Program-made: the position numbers and the translations under genes | Notes under the pieces: model-generated | Told to the model about the DNA's origin: nothing | What the model saw: only the letters and a program-made list of their open reading frames with translations | Databases searched by the model: none | Assembly: GCA_900557165.1 (NCBI GenBank) | Contig: USRS01000008.1 | Location: forward strand, 1 to 42,362 | Reading direction: 5' to 3' | Source of the DNA: an uncultured Clostridium sp. | GTDB taxonomy: Bacteria; Bacillota; Clostridia; Peptostreptococcales; Peptostreptococcaceae | DNA: 42,362 nucleotides | Part shown: piece after piece, positions 16,676 through 25,793 of the stretch | How the letters are laid out: every line of letters begins with the position of its first letter | Numbering within the stretch: position 1 is the first letter of the stretch

Positions 16676-16720
16676 GAAATCATCATATTAGATTAAGTAT
16701 AAATCTCTTATGATGATTTC
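16676..16720 (-). terminator. Intrinsic terminator of pgi
   Basis: Perfect 12-bp arms gaaatcatcata/tatgatgatttc with a 21-base loop, followed by seven T on the minus strand. It lies next to intergenic repeat copy 2. Confidence 0.8.
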
Positions 16721-16755
16721 ATTATAATATTTTATTCTTAATTAAACCTTAATTT

Positions 16756-18102
16756 CTAAAGTCTTTTTTCAAGTTCTTCTTTTTCTTTTTCAAATCCAGG
16801 TTTTCCAAGTAAAGCAAACATATTTTTCTTATATGCTTCAACTCCTGGTTGGTTAAATGGATTTACTCCCAATAAGTATCCACTTATTCCACAAGCTTTC
16901 TCGAAGAAGTATACTAAATATCCAAAGTTGTATTCATCTAATGTTGGTATATTGATTAATAAGTTTGGAACTTGTCCATCTGTATGAGCAAGTAAAGTTC
17001 CTTGGAATGCTTTTTCATTTACAAAATCTAAAGTTTTTCCACTTAAATAATTTAAACCATCTAAATCATTTGCTTCTTCTTTTAAATTAAGCACTCTTCT
17101 TGGTTTTTCAACATTTAAAACTGTTTCAAATAAAATTCTTTTTCCATCTTGAACATATTGACCCATTGAGTGTAAATCAGTTGAGAAATCTACTGAAGCT
17201 GGAAATAAACCTTTTTGATCTTTTCCTTCTGATTCTCCATATAACTGTTTCCACCATTCACTTAAATAGTGAAGACTTGGTTCATAGTTAACAAGTAACT
17301 CTATATCTTTTCCTTTTTTATGTAATATATTTCTAACTACTGCATATTGATAACAATCATTTTCTTCTAAATTAGAATTATTAAAATCTACTCTAGCATC
17401 ATTTGCACCAGTCATTATAGCATCTATATCAATTCCTGCAACAGCTATTGGTAATAAGCCAACTGGTGTTAAAACAGAGAATCTTCCTCCTACATCATCA
17501 GGTATTACAAATGTTTCATAACCTTCTTCATCAGACACTTGTTTTAAAGCACCCTTTTTAGCATCTGTAGTTGCATATATTCTTTTTGCAGCTTCGTCTT
17601 TTCCATATTTATTTTCTAAAAATTCTTTTAATACTCTAAAAGCTATGGCAGGTTCAGTAGTAGTTCCTGATTTTGATATAACATTTAATGACACATCTTT
17701 ATCTTTTATTACATCTAATAAATCTATTAAATAAGTTGAACTTATATTATTTCCAGCAAAGTATATTTCTGGAGTTTTTCTTTCTTCTTTATTTAAATTA
17801 TTTCTAAATGAATGTCCTAAACATTCTATAGCAGCTCTAGCCCCTAAATAAGAACCACCTATACCTATTACTACTAATACATCTGAATCTGATTTTATCT
17901 TCTCAGCTGCTTTTTTTATTCTTGCAAATTCCTCTTTATCATAATTATTAGGAAGATCAACCCACCCTAAAAAATCATTTCCTAAACCAGTCTTATTGTG
18001 AAGCATATCATGTGCAACATCAACATATGGTTGTAAAACATCTACTTCTTCTTTCGCAAAAAAATCTAAGGCTTTATTATAGTTAAAATTAATTTTTTTC
18101 AT
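16756..18102 (-). CDS. pgi: Glucose-6-phosphate isomerase
   Basis: Interconverts glucose 6-phosphate and fructose 6-phosphate in glycolysis. The 448-residue length is typical of the short Firmicutes Pgi. Family landmarks are '[20 protein letters not shown]' (~80-99), '[16 protein letters not shown]' for phosphate binding (~141-156), the catalytic Glu region '[12 protein letters not shown]' and '[18 protein letters not shown]'. It is monocistronic with its own terminator. The start is the ATG at 18102, preceded by a purine-rich stretch. Confidence 0.97.
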   Translation of the reverse strand: MKKINFNYNKALDFFAKEEVDVLQPYVDVAHDMLHNKTGLGNDFLGWVDLPNNYDKEEFARIKKAAEKIKSDSDVLVVIGIGGSYLGARAAIECLGHSFRNNLNKEERKTPEIYFAGNNISSTYLIDLLDVIKDKDVSLNVISKSGTTTEPAIAFRVLKEFLENKYGKDEAAKRIYATTDAKKGALKQVSDEEGYETFVIPDDVGGRFSVLTPVGLLPIAVAGIDIDAIMTGANDARVDFNNSNLEENDCYQYAVVRNILHKKGKDIELLVNYEPSLHYLSEWWKQLYGESEGKDQKGLFPASVDFSTDLHSMGQYVQDGKRILFETVLNVEKPRRVLNLKEEANDLDGLNYLSGKTLDFVNEKAFQGTLLAHTDGQVPNLLINIPTLDEYNFGYLVYFFEKACGISGYLLGVNPFNQPGVEAYKKNMFALLGKPGFEKEKEELEKRL

Positions 18103-18256
18103 CCTTTTACTCCCTTTTTTTATAGTCTTTATATCATAAAATTATAACACAAAATACGTTTGCCTAGATTACAAAATAATTTTTTATTGTATAAATTTTA
18201 TATAAATTAAAGATTTGCTTTAATTATATAACTCATGACTTAGTTTGTTACTAAAA

Positions 18257-18291
18257 AAACACCATAGAAATCAACTATTTCTATGGTGTTT
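18257..18291 (-). terminator. Intrinsic terminator of the Na/Pi cotransporter gene
   Basis: Perfect 15-bp arms aaacaccatagaaat/atttctatggtgttt with a 5-base loop, followed by a minus-strand T-run. Confidence 0.9.
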
Positions 18292-18298
18292 ATATTAA

Positions 18299-19921
18299 TT
18301 ATTTTGAATTTACACTTTGTGATATAACTTGTTGAGCAATATTTACTGCATGGTCAGAAACTCTTTCTAAGTTTGTTAATATTTCTAAATAAATAATACC
18401 ATTATCTATACTACATATGTTATTATTTAATCTTCTCATATGATTTAATCTACATGTTTTTTCCATAATATCAACTTGTTCTTCCATTTTAATTACTTTA
18501 CAAGCAAGATCAACATCTGATGTTCTCATAGATTCTAATGCATAAGTATATGTTGATACAACTTTATTGTATATATCACTTAGTTCACTTTTTGCATTAT
18601 CTGAGAATGTTACATCGTTATCTATACTACTTTGACCTAATTCAGCTAAGTTTTCAGCATGATCCCCTATTCTTTCTATATCATTAACTGTATTAAATAA
18701 TGAATCTATAATTTCTCTTGATTCTTCATTTAAAGGAGCTTTTGATAATTTAAGTAAATAGTTTAATATTGTTTTTTGTAATTCATTTATTACTTTTTCT
18801 TTCTTTAATGTGCTAGATAAATCTTTTTCTGATTTTTCAAAAATACCGTTCATAGCACTATCTAGACTTTCTCTTGATTTTTCACCCATTCTTAATGTTT
18901 CTTTTTCAACATTTAATAATGCTATTGAAGGTGTTTCAATCATTCTATCATCTATAAATTTAACAACCTTCACATCATCATCTTCCATATGTGTGTCAGG
19001 TACAAGTTTAGTAGCTACTTTTATTATTAATTTATTAAATGGTAATAATATTAACGTTGATGCTATATTAAATATAGTATGAACGTTAGCAATTTGTCTT
19101 GCCACATTATCTGGATCTATATTAGTTACTGTTGTAACAACTATTTTGTTTAAGAATAATAAGAATAATACTGTTCCTAATATATTAAATATTAAATGTA
19201 TTAGAGCAGCTCTCTTGGCACTTATACTAGCACCTATACTTGATAATAAAGATGTTACACAAGTTCCTATATTTTGACCATATAATATTGGTAAAGCACT
19301 CGAAAGTGGTATTAATCCTTGTGATGCCAAAACAACAAGCATACCCATTGATGCACTTGAACTTTGTATTATGGCAGTTATTCCAAATCCTAATAATAAT
19401 CCTAAGATTGGATATTTACCAAAAGTAAGTAATGCATTTGTAAATCCTTCATATTGTGCTAAAGGTTGAACTGCTTCTTTCATAAAATCCATACCTGTAA
19501 ACAATATACCAAATCCAATTAAAACTTCTGCTATATGTTTTGTTTTTGGTTTACCACTAAATAAATAAAGTATTATACCAATTCCTAACGCTACAGGCGC
19601 TAATCCATTCATATCTATAGATACTAATTGCGCTGTAACTGTTGTACCTATATTAGCACCCATTATTACCCCTACCGCTTGAGGTAAAGTCATTATTCCT
19701 GCATTTACGAAACCTACTACCATTACAGTTGTAGCACTTGAACTTTGGATTACAGCTGTTACTAGTGTTCCGACAAGAACACCCATAAATATATTACTAG
19801 TTAAAAGTTCTATAATTTTTTTTAGTTTACTACCAGCTGCTTTTTCCAGGGCTTCCCCCATTAGATTCATTCCAAATAGAAATAATCCAAGTCCACCCAT
19901 AATACCGATGATTATATCCAA
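18299..19921 (-). CDS. Na/Pi cotransporter family protein with C-terminal PhoU domain
   Basis: The 540-residue protein has two inverted Na/Pi-cotransporter repeats, each carrying the QSSS signature ('QSSSATTVMVVGFVNAG', ~59-75 and 'QSSSASMGMLVVLASQG', ~186-202) and a 'GANIGTT/GQNIGTC' motif. A cytoplasmic PhoU-like helical domain (~345-540) follows, with 'DIERIGDHAENLAEL' and 'NLERVSDHAVNIAQQ'. It probably imports phosphate with sodium as a low-affinity partner to the ATP-driven Pst system in this window. I see no Pho-box-like motif upstream, so it may be expressed independently. The start ATG has AGGAGG. Confidence 0.93.
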   Translation of the reverse strand: MDIIIGIMGGLGLFLFGMNLMGEALEKAAGSKLKKIIELLTSNIFMGVLVGTLVTAVIQSSSATTVMVVGFVNAGIMTLPQAVGVIMGANIGTTVTAQLVSIDMNGLAPVALGIGIILYLFSGKPKTKHIAEVLIGFGILFTGMDFMKEAVQPLAQYEGFTNALLTFGKYPILGLLLGFGITAIIQSSSASMGMLVVLASQGLIPLSSALPILYGQNIGTCVTSLLSSIGASISAKRAALIHLIFNILGTVLFLLFLNKIVVTTVTNIDPDNVARQIANVHTIFNIASTLILLPFNKLIIKVATKLVPDTHMEDDDVKVVKFIDDRMIETPSIALLNVEKETLRMGEKSRESLDSAMNGIFEKSEKDLSSTLKKEKVINELQKTILNYLLKLSKAPLNEESREIIDSLFNTVNDIERIGDHAENLAELGQSSIDNDVTFSDNAKSELSDIYNKVVSTYTYALESMRTSDVDLACKVIKMEEQVDIMEKTCRLNHMRRLNNNICSIDNGIIYLEILTNLERVSDHAVNIAQQVISQSVNSK

Positions 19922-20064
19922 TTGTATTCCTCCTTAGTTTCATCAACTATTGATTGTTATATGTTTTTTATTTACATCTTTTATGTATTTGTGATGTAGT
20001 GCATAGTTATTATATCATAAATACTTGTAAAATCTTTTTATTATTTCATCTATTATTGTTAAAA

Positions 20065-21666
20065 TTATTTAACAATTGGACTATACTTCTCTATTATTTT
20101 TTCAGCACATTTTATACCATCTACAGCTGCTGTTACTATTCCCCCTGCATAACCAGCACCTTCTCCACATGGATATAAATTTTTAGTCGTTACAGATTGT
20201 AGAGTTTGTTCATCTCTAACTATTCTAACGGGTGCTGAAGATCTTGTTTCAACTCCAGTTAAAACTGCATCATGCATAGCAAAACCATTTAGCTTTTTAT
20301 CAAGTGATATTAAAGCTTCCTTCATAGTTGTTGTTACAAACTCTGGTAAACATTCTTTTAAATCAGCTCCTGTTACACCTGGCTTATAAGAAGGTTCTAC
20401 TTTTCCTATATCAATTGTAATCTTATCATTTAAGAAGTCTCCTACTAATTGCATTGGTGCATTATAATTTTTACCACCTAATTCATAGGCTAATTTTTCA
20501 TATTTTCTTTGGAATTCAATTCCTGCCAATGGATGATTGCTTCCAAAATCATCTGGTGTAACATTTACTAAGAACGCACTATTGGCATTTACTTTATCCC
20601 TAGCATGTTCACTCATACCATTTGTCACTACTTCAAATTCATTTGATGCTGAAGCTATGACACTTCCTCCTGGACACATACAAAATGTATATGCTGTTCT
20701 TCCATTAGAAGTATGCTCTATTAATCTATAATCTGCTGCACCAAGTCTTGGATGATTATAAAATTCTTTGTATTGAGATTTATTTATTAATTCTTGTGGA
20801 TGTTCTATTCTAGCTCCTATTGCAAAAGGTTTTTGAATTATTTTTACACCTTTGCTATATAACATTTCATAAGAATCTCTAGCACTATGTCCTACAGCAA
20901 AAATCACATTATCACACTCTATTCTTTCAGAGTAATTTACTATAACTGATTTTATAGATTCATTTTCAACTTCTATATCTGTTACTTGAGCATTGAATCT
21001 TACTTCTCCGCCTAATCTTTTGATTTCTTCTCTTATATTTTTAACAACATTTTTTAAAATGTCAGTTCCCACATGCGGTTTATGAGAATATAGTATTTCA
21101 TCTGGTGAACCAAAATTAACTAGTTCTTCAAGAACTTTTCTACATCTAATATCTTTTATTCTTGTAGTAAGCTTCCCATCAGAGAAAGTACCTGCTCCAC
21201 CTTCTCCAAATTGAACATTTGAATTATTTTTAAATACTCTATTTGTCCAGAAGTTATTAATATCCTTTGTTCTCTCATCAACATCTAAACCTCTTTCAAG
21301 TAAAAGTGGATTATATCCTCTTTGAGCTAAAAGTAATGCAGCAAATAATCCTGCTGGACCACTTCCTACTACAACAGGTCTATGTTTTATTTTATTATTT
21401 CCATGAGAAACTCCTATGTAGTTAGGTTGTTTTACTTGAACCACATCTTTAAGTCCTTTTTTAAGAAGTTTTTCTTCATTTTTAACTTCAACATCTACTG
21501 TATAAACAAAATCTATTCTTCCTCTTTTTCTTGCATCTATAGATTCTTTAAATATATGAAACTTTACTATTTCATTTTCTTTAATTTTTAACTTTTTAAG
21601 AACTAATTCTAGTATCTTTGATTTATCGTCATCAATATTTGTTTTTATATTAGATACTCTTAACAT
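20065..21666 (-). CDS. NAD(P)/FAD-dependent oxidoreductase (COG2509-type dehydrogenase)
   Basis: The 533-residue protein has a ~80-residue N-terminal alpha/beta domain, then a Rossmann FAD-binding motif GSGPAGLFAALLLAQRG (101-117, with LLLERG after it). The family stretch 'NVQFGEGGAGTFSDGKLTTR' (~150-169) and the C-terminal 'LYPCGEGAGYAGGIVTAAVDG' pattern (split as LYPCGEGAGY and AGGIVTAAVDG) follow. This family is common in anaerobes and described only as uncharacterised FAD-dependent dehydrogenases; the substrate is unknown. The start at 21666 is an ATG preceded by AGGAG. A weak AT hairpin covers its end, but no convincing terminator is seen. Confidence 0.88.
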   Translation of the reverse strand: MLRVSNIKTNIDDDKSKILELVLKKLKIKENEIVKFHIFKESIDARKRGRIDFVYTVDVEVKNEEKLLKKGLKDVVQVKQPNYIGVSHGNNKIKHRPVVVGSGPAGLFAALLLAQRGYNPLLLERGLDVDERTKDINNFWTNRVFKNNSNVQFGEGGAGTFSDGKLTTRIKDIRCRKVLEELVNFGSPDEILYSHKPHVGTDILKNVVKNIREEIKRLGGEVRFNAQVTDIEVENESIKSVIVNYSERIECDNVIFAVGHSARDSYEMLYSKGVKIIQKPFAIGARIEHPQELINKSQYKEFYNHPRLGAADYRLIEHTSNGRTAYTFCMCPGGSVIASASNEFEVVTNGMSEHARDKVNANSAFLVNVTPDDFGSNHPLAGIEFQRKYEKLAYELGGKNYNAPMQLVGDFLNDKITIDIGKVEPSYKPGVTGADLKECLPEFVTTTMKEALISLDKKLNGFAMHDAVLTGVETRSSAPVRIVRDEQTLQSVTTKNLYPCGEGAGYAGGIVTAAVDGIKCAEKIIEKYSPIVK

Positions 21667-21760
21667 AATTTTTCTCCTCTTCTATCTATAATTTTATTTA
21701 CTTATTATATTTACCACTAAAAATTATCATTAGACATAAAATATTATATCTTACTCAAAA

Positions 21761-21798
21761 AAAATCAAAAGCTTGGAACTATCCAAAGCCTTTGATTT
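21761..21798 (-). terminator. Intrinsic terminator of the 125-aa hypothetical gene
   Basis: A long stem (aaaatcaaaagcttgga pairing with tccaaagcctttgatttt, with one bulge) and an eight-T tail on the minus strand. Confidence 0.8.
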
Positions 21799-21835
21799 TT
21801 CATAAATATTATTTATTTTTAATTAATAAATATTA

Positions 21836-22213
21836 TTAGTCTCTTTTTGTTATAAGACCTTTTATAACTCTCATATTATTAAATACTTTTTCAAGGAAGT
21901 CCTCAGCTTCATCATTATCTAATAAAGTTATTTCTAATTGATCTCCTTGAGGTATGTCTTTCATTTCACAATATTTTTTTGCTACTTCGAATAATTCATT
22001 TTTCTCGTCTGAAGATAAATCAAAGTCTTTATAGTCAATTATTATGTATTGTTTTACTTTTTGTTCTTTACCTTCATTGTATCCTATTTCTATATGATAA
22101 ATAACAGCATATAAATTGTCTGGACATTCTTCCCCATTATATACAGGTACTGCTGGATTTGATTTTATAAAGTTAGTTGATACTGCAATTCCATTTCCTA
22201 ATTTAAGACTCAT
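21836..22213 (-). CDS. Conserved-looking hypothetical protein, 125 aa
   Basis: I do not recognise this protein. It is 125 residues, acidic, soluble and without signal peptide or membrane segment. It reads as an alpha/beta protein with alternating strands ('LYAVIYHIEIGY', 'QYIIIDYKDFDL', 'LEITLLD') and a C-terminal helix 'AEDFLEKVFNNMRVIKGL'. It has a normal Shine-Dalgarno (AAAGAGGT), its own terminator and codon use like its neighbours, so it is a real gene. Its position between the FAD dehydrogenase and the pilus cluster gives no clear functional hint. Confidence 0.8.
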   Translation of the reverse strand: MSLKLGNGIAVSTNFIKSNPAVPVYNGEECPDNLYAVIYHIEIGYNEGKEQKVKQYIIIDYKDFDLSSDEKNELFEVAKKYCEMKDIPQGDQLEITLLDNDEAEDFLEKVFNNMRVIKGLITKRD

Positions 22214-22309
22214 ATTTTTACCTCTTTCTCTATTATATATGTATTATTTTATCACCTTTTGAATATATTAAAACCTTTTTTTATAACTTTTTATATTTTA
22301 TATTAAAAA

Positions 22310-22340
22310 AATACTATTAAATGTAAAATTTAATAGTATT
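22310..22340 (-). terminator. Terminator of the SEC-C gene
   Basis: Perfect 13-bp arms aatactattaaat/atttaatagtatt with a 5-base loop, followed on the minus strand by T-rich sequence. Confidence 0.75.
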
Positions 22341-22356
22341 TTCTTACTAAAACCAT

Positions 22357-23382
22357 TTATGAAACCTTCAATGCCTTATATCTTTTACCCAATGTTCGAG
22401 AACTTACTTCATATTTTTGAGATACTTGAGCTTGAGTTATAGTTTCTCCCGCATCCTTTTTTATATAATATTCAACTGCTGCTGCCCATCCATTTTCACT
22501 GCCTTTTATGGATGTATTTGATTTTTTAAATTTATTCCATAAATCTAATCCTTGTTTTAAATATTTATCTTCTATATTATTTTTTAATATATCATAAATA
22601 TTCACAACTGATTCCTCTTTACTTTCTTCCTTTAACTTAGTTTTTTCTAAAGTTACTGGACTTATGAGATAAGATTCATCGTTTAATATTATCTGTTGTG
22701 CAAAATTATAAATTATTTCACTATTATAATATAAAAATTCTTTTTTATTTTTCACTTTTTTATTGTAGTTATTATATAATTGCTTAATATTTTCAAGTAT
22801 TATTTTCATATTTTCCTTTGTTACTTTTACATAATCCTGTACGAATATATTCATACCTTGCACATTAACTATTCTTGATATTATACTATCATCTTTATTT
22901 AGATTTTCTACTAAATTTACATATTCTACTGTTATTTTATCATCTGTAAAATAATCTCTAAGTATAGCTTTTGTAGCATTTATATCTTCAATTTTAAATA
23001 TTCCTATATTAGATTTAATCATAGATAATAGTACATTTCTTTGACTCTTATTTAACGTTAATTTATTATTATCTGCAAATCTTTCAATAATTGTATTTCC
23101 ATTAATAGTTTTATAATCATGTATAAAATATGTATTATATAATTTGTCTATTTTTAAGTTGCTCTCTTGTGATATATGAAATTGCTGTATAGCCTTTTGT
23201 CTATCCCCATAGAAACTTGATGATTTCGCATATTCATATATTTTATTTTCCATATTTTCATATAAACCTTTTGCATATAATATCTTGTTTCTTGTAAACT
23301 CTATTGATTGATTTTTTTGAAGACAACATTTCTTGTACTTCTTTCCACTACCACAAGGACATAGTTCATTTCTACCTATCAA
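22357..23382 (-). CDS. SEC-C motif protein with C-terminal helix-turn-helix/cyclin-like segment
   Basis: The 341-residue protein opens with a SEC-C zinc motif (ELCPCGSGKKYKKCC, ~6-20), has a long, mostly helical middle, and ends with 'GWAAAVEYYIKKDAGETIT' followed by 'AQVSQKYEVSSRTLGKRYKA'. That ending looks like a TFIIB/cyclin-type DNA-binding repeat seen in some Firmicutes SEC-C proteins. The role is unknown; nucleic-acid or ribosome-related regulation is possible. The start is TTG, 10 bases after AAGGAG. It lies downstream of the pilus operon across a 253-base gap, so it may be independent. Confidence 0.75.
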   Translation of the reverse strand: MIGRNELCPCGSGKKYKKCCLQKNQSIEFTRNKILYAKGLYENMENKIYEYAKSSSFYGDRQKAIQQFHISQESNLKIDKLYNTYFIHDYKTINGNTIIERFADNNKLTLNKSQRNVLLSMIKSNIGIFKIEDINATKAILRDYFTDDKITVEYVNLVENLNKDDSIISRIVNVQGMNIFVQDYVKVTKENMKIILENIKQLYNNYNKKVKNKKEFLYYNSEIIYNFAQQIILNDESYLISPVTLEKTKLKEESKEESVVNIYDILKNNIEDKYLKQGLDLWNKFKKSNTSIKGSENGWAAAVEYYIKKDAGETITQAQVSQKYEVSSRTLGKRYKALKVS

Positions 23383-23635
23383 GTTATTTTCACTCCTTCA
23401 CTATTTTTTAAGCACGGTTTCATATACTTGATTTAATATTAATATTTATCCTTCATTTACATCCTTATTTATTATTGTGATTTTGCCTGTTTATACTTTT
23501 ATTTTCCATACTTTAATAATAATTTTCTAGAAATAAAACTATTATCCTTCTAAATTTATTCATAATCGTTTTACCAATTTCTTTTTAATTTATCATAAAA
23601 AATCAATAGATAAATTTATTTTTTATCTTATTACT
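23383..23635. other. AT-rich intergenic region between pilO-like gene and SEC-C gene
   Basis: It holds no ORF with a ribosome binding site. A weak 6-bp hairpin (gataaa/tttatc, 23609-23627) followed by TTGATTTTTT on the minus strand could be a poor terminator for the pilus operon. I see no riboswitch here, including no c-di-GMP aptamer core. Confidence 0.5.
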
Positions 23636-24100
23636 TTATATGACTTTAAATGTCATTATACAATCTACATAATTTTTATCATTACCTTTTTCATTTTTAG
23701 GATTTTTTATATCCATATTTTCAATCTTATAATTTAAATTCAAGTCATTTAAGACAGACTCTATAGATTTAATTTTATCTAAGTTTCCTGATACACTTAA
23801 TTCAATAGAATAATATGGTTTGTTATTTTCATCAACTTCATCAAACTTATTAATAAAATTAATATCTAAACTTGAATCCATTTTTTCAATTATTTTGATT
23901 ACTATATCCTCACTAAAATCTACACTATCATCTTCACAATCGCCTTTATATTGTGGCTGTTCTTTATTAATTTTAGTTTTTTCTTCTTCTAATGCATTAA
24001 CTTTCATATTTGTACAATATGATATTCCTAAACTAATCATTATAAATGCAAATATTGATATTAAAATTTTTTTTACTTCTTTCTGGTTTTTAAAAATCAT
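23636..24100 (-). CDS. pilO: PilO-like type IV pilus assembly protein
   Basis: The 154-residue protein has one N-terminal membrane segment ('ILISIFAFIMISLGISYC', ~11-28), a linker, and a soluble C-terminal domain with a ferredoxin-like pattern (strand-helix-strand around 'YYSIELSVSGNLDKIKSIES' and 'NLNYKIENMDI'). This matches PilO, which together with PilN links the pilus platform to PilM. Identification rests on size, topology and position after pilN rather than on a strong motif. The ATG overlaps the pilN stop by four bases (ATGA) and follows AGGAGG. Confidence 0.68.
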   Translation of the reverse strand: MIFKNQKEVKKILISIFAFIMISLGISYCTNMKVNALEEEKTKINKEQPQYKGDCEDDSVDFSEDIVIKIIEKMDSSLDINFINKFDEVDENNKPYYSIELSVSGNLDKIKSIESVLNDLNLNYKIENMDIKNPKNEKGNDKNYVDCIMTFKVI

Positions 24101-24534
24101 TTAGTACCTCCTATTTCATAAGTTGCATTAAAATAATATTTCTTATTTTTATACTCCACATTAGTAATAGAAAAATTTTTTATATTATCCATAGATTTTA
24201 AATCTTCTAATATATCCAAATCCTTACATCTACCTTCTACCTTTACTTTGTTATTTTCTATTACTAATCTATCTACATTTTTAAATCCTAGAAGTTTATA
24301 TACTTTACTTGTATCTTTAATTAAAGTACTTTTTTCTATTTCATTATTCACCAAATGTGTAGATTGTATAAGTGGTTTACTATTTTTTATTTCTTCCTTT
24401 AGATTTTTAATATATTGAATGTTGCTATAACATTGAAATATCAATAAATATAATAGTATTATAAATATACATTTAAAGTATTTTTCTTCCTTTTTTTCTT
24501 CTTTTAGAAAGTTTATTGTTTTAAATTTTTTCAT
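24097..24534 (-). CDS. pilN: PilN-like type IV pilus assembly protein
   Basis: About 145 residues. The short cytoplasmic head 'MKKFKTINFLKEEKKEE' resembles the PilN peptide that docks on PilM. One membrane helix follows ('CIFIILLYLLIFQCY'), then a periplasmic-type alpha/beta domain. I choose the ATG at 24534, which overlaps the pilM stop as TAATG, rather than the upstream ATG at 24558; the extra eight residues would lie inside pilM. Function is inferred from topology and gene order. Confidence 0.7.
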   Translation of the reverse strand: MKKFKTINFLKEEKKEEKYFKCIFIILLYLLIFQCYSNIQYIKNLKEEIKNSKPLIQSTHLVNNEIEKSTLIKDTSKVYKLLGFKNVDRLVIENNKVKVEGRCKDLDILEDLKSMDNIKNFSITNVEYKNKKYYFNATYEIGGTK

Positions 24535-25343
24535 TATACAATCATCCCCCATGCACATAGGTAATGATTATTTTCATCAATTACTTCCTTATTGGAATCT
24601 AGTAATAATTTATTTTTTATACTAATTTCTTTTGCCTGTATGTTTTTCATATAATCATCATTTATACCAAAATAATATATATTTTCTTCGTCATTGACAC
24701 TTAGTATATTGCTTTTTTCACTCTTATCTACTAAATAAGATTCTATAATTTTATTGTTATAAATCTTGTTTAGTATCATATCTTCTTGTCTATTTTCTAT
24801 TACAATTATTTTTTTATCCAAACTACATAAATTAATTAAATTCATATCTAAAATTTTTTGTAAAATATCAAAATTAATATTTAAGTATTTTTTCTTAATT
24901 TCTAATTTTTCACCTATTTCATTGCATATATGTACAAATTTCTTGGGAAATAGTATCCCTTGAACTAAATTTTTGTCATTAAAGTCAGTAATTTTTTTAT
25001 ATTTAATTATATAATTTTGTAAATCTATAGGTATATATTTGTTGATTTCATACTTTATCAAAGGTATTATGTCTTTTTTCTTTTTAATACTGATATTTTC
25101 CATATTCCTTATGATAATTTCATCATTTTGCATATAAAAATATATATTTTTCAATTTCAAATTATTAGTGTGCCTTTTTATATTTTCTACAATATAATTT
25201 ATGTATTTATCTTTGTCTTCCATATTATCTGTGCCTTTTTCATAATGAAATTTCCAGTCTAAATAATACTTCTTCCTACCTTTCGATAAAAATAAAACTT
25301 CAGTAAATTTATTATTAATATTCACAATTAAATATTTCTTAAT
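24534..25343 (-). CDS. pilM: PilM-like actin-fold pilus assembly protein, probable ATT start
   Basis: A cytoplasmic protein expected to dock on PilN and the PilB motor. A start at the GTG 25325 would give 263 residues, but the only good Shine-Dalgarno (AGGAGGTGA at 25348-25356) lies 7 bases before an in-frame ATT at 25343. Starting there gives 'MKKYLIVNINNKFTEVLFL' if ATT is read as Met plus KKYL..., which restores the first beta strand of the FtsA/PilM fold. The later pattern 'KDIIPLIKYEINKYIPIDL' is the typical PilM region before the second subdomain. Downstream similarity to PilM is weak, so the assignment leans on gene order. Confidence 0.68.
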   Translation of the reverse strand: MKKYLIVNINNKFTEVLFLSKGRKKYYLDWKFHYEKGTDNMEDKDKYINYIVENIKRHTNNLKLKNIYFYMQNDEIIIRNMENISIKKKKDIIPLIKYEINKYIPIDLQNYIIKYKKITDFNDKNLVQGILFPKKFVHICNEIGEKLEIKKKYLNINFDILQKILDMNLINLCSLDKKIIVIENRQEDMILNKIYNNKIIESYLVDKSEKSNILSVNDEENIYYFGINDDYMKNIQAKEISIKNKLLLDSNKEVIDENNHYLCAWGMIV

Positions 25344-25384
25344 AAAATCACCTCCTAAAACTTTTTATTTGATTTATTTTTAAT

Positions 25385-25771
25385 CTATTCAGCTTTACTT
25401 GTTTCAGCCTTAGGATAAAAAGTCTCTTTATCAATAGTTACTGTTACTTCATCACCTTTCTCACTTTTCGTTATAGTAAAACCTTTTCCATTATTAGATT
25501 TAGATTTGGGTATAGTTTGTATATATCCTTTTGATTGTAAACTTCCTACATCAACATTTTGCTCTCCATCACTAATAGCTATCATAGCTGCTGTAGCTAA
25601 ATTTGCAGCTGTTGCATAATCAGCGTTTTTCTTAGCATTTTCTTGAATACTAGAATATTTTGTCACAGCAATACTAGATAAAATTCCTATTATAGTTATA
25701 ACAATAACCATTTCAATAAGTGTAAATCCCTTTCTCTTTTTCATTATTCTTTTTTGAATTTTAGTTTTCAT
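25385..25771 (-). CDS. Type IV pilin precursor
   Basis: The 128-residue prepilin has a 15-residue basic leader ending in glycine (KKRKG), then the mature N-terminus FTLIEMVIVITIIGILSSIA with Glu at position +5, the class III/type IVa hallmark. The soluble head is short (~95 residues), with 'ATAANLATAAMIAISDGEQN' and a C-terminal strand region. It contains no cysteine pair, so there is no disulfide loop of the Gram-negative type. The ATG at 25771 follows AGGAG by 7 bases. A prepilin peptidase is not encoded in the window and must act from elsewhere. Confidence 0.93.
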   Translation of the reverse strand: MKTKIQKRIMKKRKGFTLIEMVIVITIIGILSSIAVTKYSSIQENAKKNADYATAANLATAAMIAISDGEQNVDVGSLQSKGYIQTIPKSKSNNGKGFTITKSEKGDEVTVTIDKETFYPKAETSKAE

Positions 25772-25793
25772 TTGTTCATCTCCTTTTTATATT

